Source: an uncultured Actinomycetes bacterium (GTDB taxonomy: Bacteria; Actinomycetota; CADDZG01; WHSQ01). From it: DNA of 64,000 nucleotides. Made by a program: the position numbers and the translations under genes. Below are positions 60,517-64,000 of this stretch, one piece after another. Each line of letters opens with the position of its first letter. Position 1 is the stretch's first letter. The notes under the pieces are model-generated. The model searched no databases and was not told the origin of the DNA. It was given only the letters and a program-made list of their open reading frames with translations. The stretch covers positions 120,369 to 184,368 of the forward strand of contig CALMBW010000002.1 of assembly GCA_937863385.1 (NCBI GenBank), given 5' to 3'.

Positions 60517-61150
60517 GTGGTTTCAGGGCCTCGATCGAAGTAGCCAATCGTTGGCGGTCGATGGCGGTGACGTGCAGTCCGGCTCCCATGAATGCTTCTG
60601 CCACGTCCAGTCCCGAGCGCAGCATGGTCGGCAACCTCCTGCCCGCCGCACCAACCAGCCGGGAGGCCGGCAACGTGATGACGGTGCAGTAGAGCATCCC
60701 GCCGGGAGCGAGGACTCGCGCGATCTCGTCGGCCGAGCCGTGGAGGCCGGGGATCACCTGTAGTCCGTTCGTGCACATGACGGCCCCGAAGCTGTCGGTG
60801 GCGAAAGGCAATTCGTGGACGTCTGCGAGGACGTTCACGAGACCATCGGCAGCAGCGTCGGTGGCCACCTTCTTGGCGCGACGGACCATCCCTTCCGCGA
60901 TGTCGGCGCCGACGATCAGACCGTCGTGGTCGGCGGCCATGCTCACCGTATAGAAGGCAGTCCCGATCGGAACATCGAGGATCGGCCGGCCATCGGCTGC
61001 GGCGACGGCACGCCGCCCTTGCTCTTCCACGACATCGTGCAGGTCGCCGCCGAGGAGTGGGAACGCGCGCCGGACGACGATCGGTTCGTAGAGCTTGTCG
61101 GCGGTGTAGGAGTAGATCTTGGTGATGAGGTTCTGCGCACGCCCACTCAT
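60509..61150 (-). CDS. Class I SAM-dependent methyltransferase
   Basis: The 213-residue protein has SAM motif I ILDVPIGTAFYTVSMA (Pro and Ile in place of the usual G-x-G, a divergent loop), VGADIAEGMVRRA (motif II, acidic) and GAVMCTNGLQVIPGL, then ARVLAPGGMLYCTV. The target could be a lipid or small molecule; the UbiE-like layout is only suggestive. Its ATG overlaps the upstream LigD stop (ATGA), so it is coupled to a DNA ligase gene. Confidence 0.75.
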   Translation of the reverse strand: MSGRAQNLITKIYSYTADKLYEPIVVRRAFPLLGGDLHDVVEEQGRRAVAAADGRPILDVPIGTAFYTVSMAADHDGLIVGADIAEGMVRRAKKVATDAAADGLVNVLADVHELPFATDSFGAVMCTNGLQVIPGLHGSADEIARVLAPGGMLYCTVITLPASRLVGAAGRRLPTMLRSGLDVAEAFMGAGLHVTAIDRQRLATSIEALKPPT

Positions 61151-62652
61151 CCAGTCACCTCGGCTTCCTCGCTCCGCAGATCCTCGAAGAGACAGTCGCT
61201 GGGATCTTTGTCGTTGCGGAAGCCCTTGAACGAGGGTGCTCGGAGCCGTCCCGAGCTGGTGAGTTCTCTGAACTCAACGATGGCCACGAGCAGTGGGTCG
61301 ACCCAGCGCGGATCCCGGATGGGTTTGCCCCACCGCGGCTTGTCTTTTACCGGATCTGAATCGAAGGGATTCTCGTCGGTCGCAAGCGAATCCAGCAGAG
61401 GCATCAGTTGCTGCAGCAGAGAGTCGGTGAAGCCGGTCCCAACCGATCCAACGAAACGGAGTTCGTCTTCTTCGTAGGCACCCAGTAGCAGTGCTCCGAA
61501 GCTTTTCGAACGCGCTCCTTCACCCGGGGTCCATCCACCCACGACCAGATCGGCGGTGTGTGTGGTCTTGATCTTCAGCCAGTCCTTGCTGCGCCGTCCG
61601 GGCCGGTAAACAGAGGCTGCTCGCTTGGCGACGATGCCTTCTAGCTCCTGAGCTTTGGCAGCCGCGAACAACAGCTTGCCCTCGTTCTCGATGACCGGCG
61701 AGACCTCAACGAAGGGTGCGGGAACGAACAGCTCGTCTAGCGATGCTTTCCGCTCGAGCAGTGGAACGTCGAGCAGGTTCTTGCCATCGAGGTAGAGCAG
61801 GTCGAACGCAACGAAGGTGACCGGACATGACTTCATCGCTTGAGCGATGTCACGTTCGTTACGGAGGTTGATCCGGCTCTGAAGTCTCTCGAACGATGGT
61901 CGGCCCTGGTGCATCGCGACGATCTCACCGTCGATCACCGCCTCGACACCAACCACCTGTTCGTGCAGCTTCGCTAGCTCTGGATAGCTGGCCGTTATGT
62001 CGTTGAGGTTTCGAGAGATCAACACGGTCTGGTCGGTGCAGGTCGCCAGTGCTCTGACGCCGTCCCATTTCGGCTCGAACAGCCAACCCTCGCGATCGAA
62101 GGCATCTTCTGTGAGCGTCGCCATCATCGGAGCGATCTCGGGCAGGGGTTCGATCTGTCGCCGGTTCTCGCGCAAGAACACCAACCAGTTGTCCTTGGAT
62201 CCCCCCTTCTCTTTGCCGTCGAACTGGACCATGTGCCAGATCCCGTCTAGACGGCTCCCGTGCAGGTCGATGGTCAGCTTCCGAGGTTCCTGCTCGAGGA
62301 CCTCGTAGGTCCCCGAATCGAAGATGCGCACCTCGCCACCGCCGTACTCGCCCTTGGGGATGCTGCCGGAGAAGCTCCCGTATTCGAAGGGGTGGTCCTC
62401 GACGTGCACCGCAAGATGGCGCTCGCCCTTTCGCTGCGGAAGGTTCTTCGGTACCGCCCACGACACCAGCACGGGCGTGTTGCCGTTGAACATCTCCAGG
62501 CGCAGGTCGAAGTGCAAGCGCGTCGCATGATGCTGATGGACCATGAACGTCTTGCCGGGCCGTGCCGTCGCCGGATCTACGTTGCCATCGACCTCAGACG
62601 AAGGTTCCGGCGTCTTGTCGAAATCTCTCTTTCCCGCGTAGTCCTTGCGCAC
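61147..62652 (-). CDS. ligD: LigD-like 3'-phosphoesterase-DNA ligase
   Basis: The 501-residue protein has a 3'-phosphoesterase domain (about 1-150) with HHATRLHFDLRLE (His41, His47, Asp49, Arg51) and VHVEDHPFEYGSF (His83). It is followed by an ATP-dependent ligase with nucleophile Lys185 in FEPKWDGVRA, IDGEIVAM, FVAFDLLYLDG, EGIVAKRA and DWLKIKT. The polymerase/primase domain of canonical LigD is absent. It would heal and seal breaks in Ku-dependent end joining; no ku gene is in the window. It is followed by a coupled methyltransferase gene. Confidence 0.92.
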   Translation of the reverse strand: MRKDYAGKRDFDKTPEPSSEVDGNVDPATARPGKTFMVHQHHATRLHFDLRLEMFNGNTPVLVSWAVPKNLPQRKGERHLAVHVEDHPFEYGSFSGSIPKGEYGGGEVRIFDSGTYEVLEQEPRKLTIDLHGSRLDGIWHMVQFDGKEKGGSKDNWLVFLRENRRQIEPLPEIAPMMATLTEDAFDREGWLFEPKWDGVRALATCTDQTVLISRNLNDITASYPELAKLHEQVVGVEAVIDGEIVAMHQGRPSFERLQSRINLRNERDIAQAMKSCPVTFVAFDLLYLDGKNLLDVPLLERKASLDELFVPAPFVEVSPVIENEGKLLFAAAKAQELEGIVAKRAASVYRPGRRSKDWLKIKTTHTADLVVGGWTPGEGARSKSFGALLLGAYEEDELRFVGSVGTGFTDSLLQQLMPLLDSLATDENPFDSDPVKDKPRWGKPIRDPRWVDPLLVAIVEFRELTSSGRLRAPSFKGFRNDKDPSDCLFEDLRSEEAEVTG

Positions 62653-62687
62653 GCTCCCAGGTTAGTGCCCGGAGCCGTACACCACAG

Positions 62688-63407
62688 CTAGCTGTTTTCG
62701 ACCAGCCAGCGAGCCATCCCTATGCCCCCTAGCGGATCGCCTGCTGGGATGCCTTCGTGTTTGGTGAATGCGAAGGTGTCGCGCGTCAGCGAGGTTTCCT
62801 TGAGCAGCTCCAACCACCCCTGGCGAGCCGCGTCGGTGTATCGCTCGGAGCGAAGTCGCACGTATGCGATGGGGCCGGGCGGGAACTCATCGAGTACCTC
62901 ACCCTTCGTTTCCGAAACGCAGACGGTGCCCCCGGCCTCGGCGATGGATGCGTACACCTCTGGGTGGTTCCAGGAATCGTCGCGGAACTCCAGAGCGAAG
63001 CGCGGCCCGTCCTTGAGTAGACCGAGCAGCCCGGACAACGCTTCGTCGTCGCGCTTTCGATAGGGCGGGTACTGCCACAGTACGACTCCGAGCTTGTCTC
63101 CTAGTCCCTTCACCGACGTCAAGAAGGCGTCGAAGAAGCTGCGCTTGTCCTCGTCGGGCACCATCTGTCGTGAATGCGTCAGACCTTGATGTGCCTTCGT
63201 GGAGAAGCGGAACCCGTCGGGGACCGTGTCGCGCCACTTGACGATCGTCTCCGGCGACTGCATCCGCCGGAAGGTGGCGTTGATCTCACAGGCGGAGAGC
63301 TGGCTGCCGTAGTACTCGAGGAAAGCACGCTGAGGAACGTCCTGCGGATAGAAGTCGGGCTTCCACTCCTTGTAAGCCCACCCCGAAGTGCCGATGAAAA
63401 GCCCCAT
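62688..63407 (-). CDS. DUF72 family protein
   Basis: The 239-residue protein has the DUF72 TIM-barrel hallmarks: GTSGWAYKEWKPDFYP, LSACEINATFRRM, FSTKAHQGLTHS, VVLWQYPP, LEFRDDSWNHPEVY and YVRLRSERY. Its reaction is unknown. It lies 35 bp upstream of ligD on the same strand, so it may be part of that transcript. Confidence 0.88.
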   Translation of the reverse strand: MGLFIGTSGWAYKEWKPDFYPQDVPQRAFLEYYGSQLSACEINATFRRMQSPETIVKWRDTVPDGFRFSTKAHQGLTHSRQMVPDEDKRSFFDAFLTSVKGLGDKLGVVLWQYPPYRKRDDEALSGLLGLLKDGPRFALEFRDDSWNHPEVYASIAEAGGTVCVSETKGEVLDEFPPGPIAYVRLRSERYTDAARQGWLELLKETSLTRDTFAFTKHEGIPAGDPLGGIGMARWLVENS

Positions 63408-63443
63408 GTGGGGGCCGAGCCTAAACGTTGTGGCACTGAGGAT

Positions 63444-63656
63444 TCAGTCGTAGAGGATCGACGCGCCGTTGGGGTCTTGCTCAAGATCGGCTGAGCGGCA
63501 CTGGGGGCAGTGAGCCGGTGCTTCCAATGAGAATCTTCCGTCGCAACTACAGCTCGGCCATCCCGGTTCGCCTAGTTCGACGTCCGGGCCGCCGGGACGG
63601 AACTCCCACCACCACTCCTTGCCGCATCCATCGCAGTGAAGTGGCACCGCGCTCAT
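63444..63656 (-). CDS. Small zinc-ribbon protein, possibly with a broken start
   Basis: From ATG 63656 the 70-residue protein has LHCDGCGKEWWWEF, PSCSC and HCPQC, all zinc-binding-like cysteines. The same frame is open upstream to 63728 and encodes YGFDAICKKCGTHFEVNQGAG, a matching C-x2-C zinc-ribbon half. No ATG, GTG or TTG exists in that extension, so either translation begins at ATG 63656 without it, or the true start is mutated, frameshifted or non-standard. The DNA from 63729 to 63905 shows nothing else I can support. Confidence 0.5.
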   Translation of the reverse strand: MSAVPLHCDGCGKEWWWEFRPGGPDVELGEPGWPSCSCDGRFSLEAPAHCPQCRSADLEQDPNGASILYD

Positions 63657-63905
63657 CCCGGCACCTTGGTTGACCTCAAAGTGAGTACCGCACTTCTTGC
63701 AGATCGCGTCGAAGCCGTATCCGTGACGTCACTCTTGCGCGCTCGTGTGACAGGTGAGATCCCTGAGCAGTCATCCGGCAGCTCTCGGTAGGCGAGTCGC
63801 AAGGGGCTTCGTTCGCCGGGCCGTTTCGGAAGGAAGTTCTAACGGATTTCGGCCATTTCGGGACAAGATGGGAAAACTGTCGTATGCCCCTGATTGGATG
63901 GGGGT

Positions 63906-64000
63906 ATGGCAACAGCGACAGCGACCGAGCTAACCCCACGGGTGCCCGTGGACGAGATCGAGCGTGCGATCACCGAGCTTTCGGTGGCAAACAACGCGCT
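63906..64000 (+). CDS. N-terminal fragment of an unidentified protein
   Basis: ATG 63906 opens a frame that runs off the window: MATATATELTPRVPV, then DEIERAITELSVANNA. The start of a helical domain resembles DUF222/HNH endonuclease proteins common in Actinobacteria, but 31 residues are too few to decide. A TTGGAT lies six bases upstream, compatible with a leaderless start. Confidence 0.35.
   Translation, partial: MATATATELTPRVPVDEIERAITELSVANNA

Noticed and set aside
63676..63939. Minus-strand frame upstream of the zinc-ribbon gene
   Set aside because: It overlaps the zinc-ribbon extension in another frame, is low in sense motifs and covers the start of the plus-strand gene at 63906.
1..64000. 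CRISPR arrays or tandem repeats
   Set aside because: No regularly spaced repeats of 20-40 bases were seen anywhere in the window.

Overview
The window reads as a piece of chromosome from an uncultivated, high-GC (roughly 60-65% by eye) member of the Actinomycetota. The case for this rests on an AdnA/AdnB helicase-nuclease pair, the lhr-nei gene pair also seen in mycobacteria, a homodimeric AceE, a SARP-type regulator, a WS/DGAT acyltransferase, GTG and TTG starts, and many genes whose start codon sits 6-7 bases after a TANNNT-like -10 element (leaderless transcripts). I found no rRNA, tRNA, CRISPR array, insertion sequence or phage module.

Layout. 1-9.9 kb: a DNA repair block on the + strand (adnA tail, adnB, lhr, nei, a solo CBS protein). 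9.9-19.4 kb: aceE, a scramblase-like protein, a lone receiver domain, a thiolase and two large secreted proteins. 19.2-24.9 kb: an accessory islet with a secreted staphylococcal-type nuclease, a remnant of a second one, three unrelated toxin-antitoxin pairs (HTH/PIN, Phd/PIN, RHH/MazF) and a SARP regulator with a DUF4242 protein. 25.2-27.6 kb: a three-gene operon (sulfotransferase-like, class IV aminotransferase, flavodoxin-like). 27.6-34.9 kb: a membrane serine/threonine kinase, a penicillin-acylase-type hydrolase, a secreted beta-propeller and a class V aminotransferase. 34.9-41.1 kb: a tightly coupled four-gene operon herA-sbcD-sbcC-nurA, the gene set that archaea use for DNA end resection. 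41.2-58.6 kb: KDPG aldolase, secreted and lipid-related genes, pcm, phosphoesterase, a GH15-like hydrolase, rmuC, oxidoreductases, CorA and an aldehyde dehydrogenase. 58.7-64 kb: phosphoesterase, dCMP deaminase, methyltransferase, a LigD-like PE-ligase, a DUF72 protein, a zinc ribbon protein and a cut-off gene at the right edge.

How the genes fit together. Double-strand-break processing is heavily represented: AdnAB, HerA/NurA/SbcCD, RmuC, Lhr, Nei and a LigD-like ligase. Two complete resection machineries therefore lie within 41 kb. Genes are packed closely. Many same-strand neighbours share 4-base ATGA or GTGA junctions, convergent genes overlap at their stops, and three divergent pairs are separated by only 23-32 bp with back-to-back leaderless promoters. 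The most interesting signals are the archaeal-style resection operon with a HerA whose P-loop is degenerate, the overlapping -10 elements at 60.04 kb, and twin TetR-like operators at 19.45-19.49 kb.
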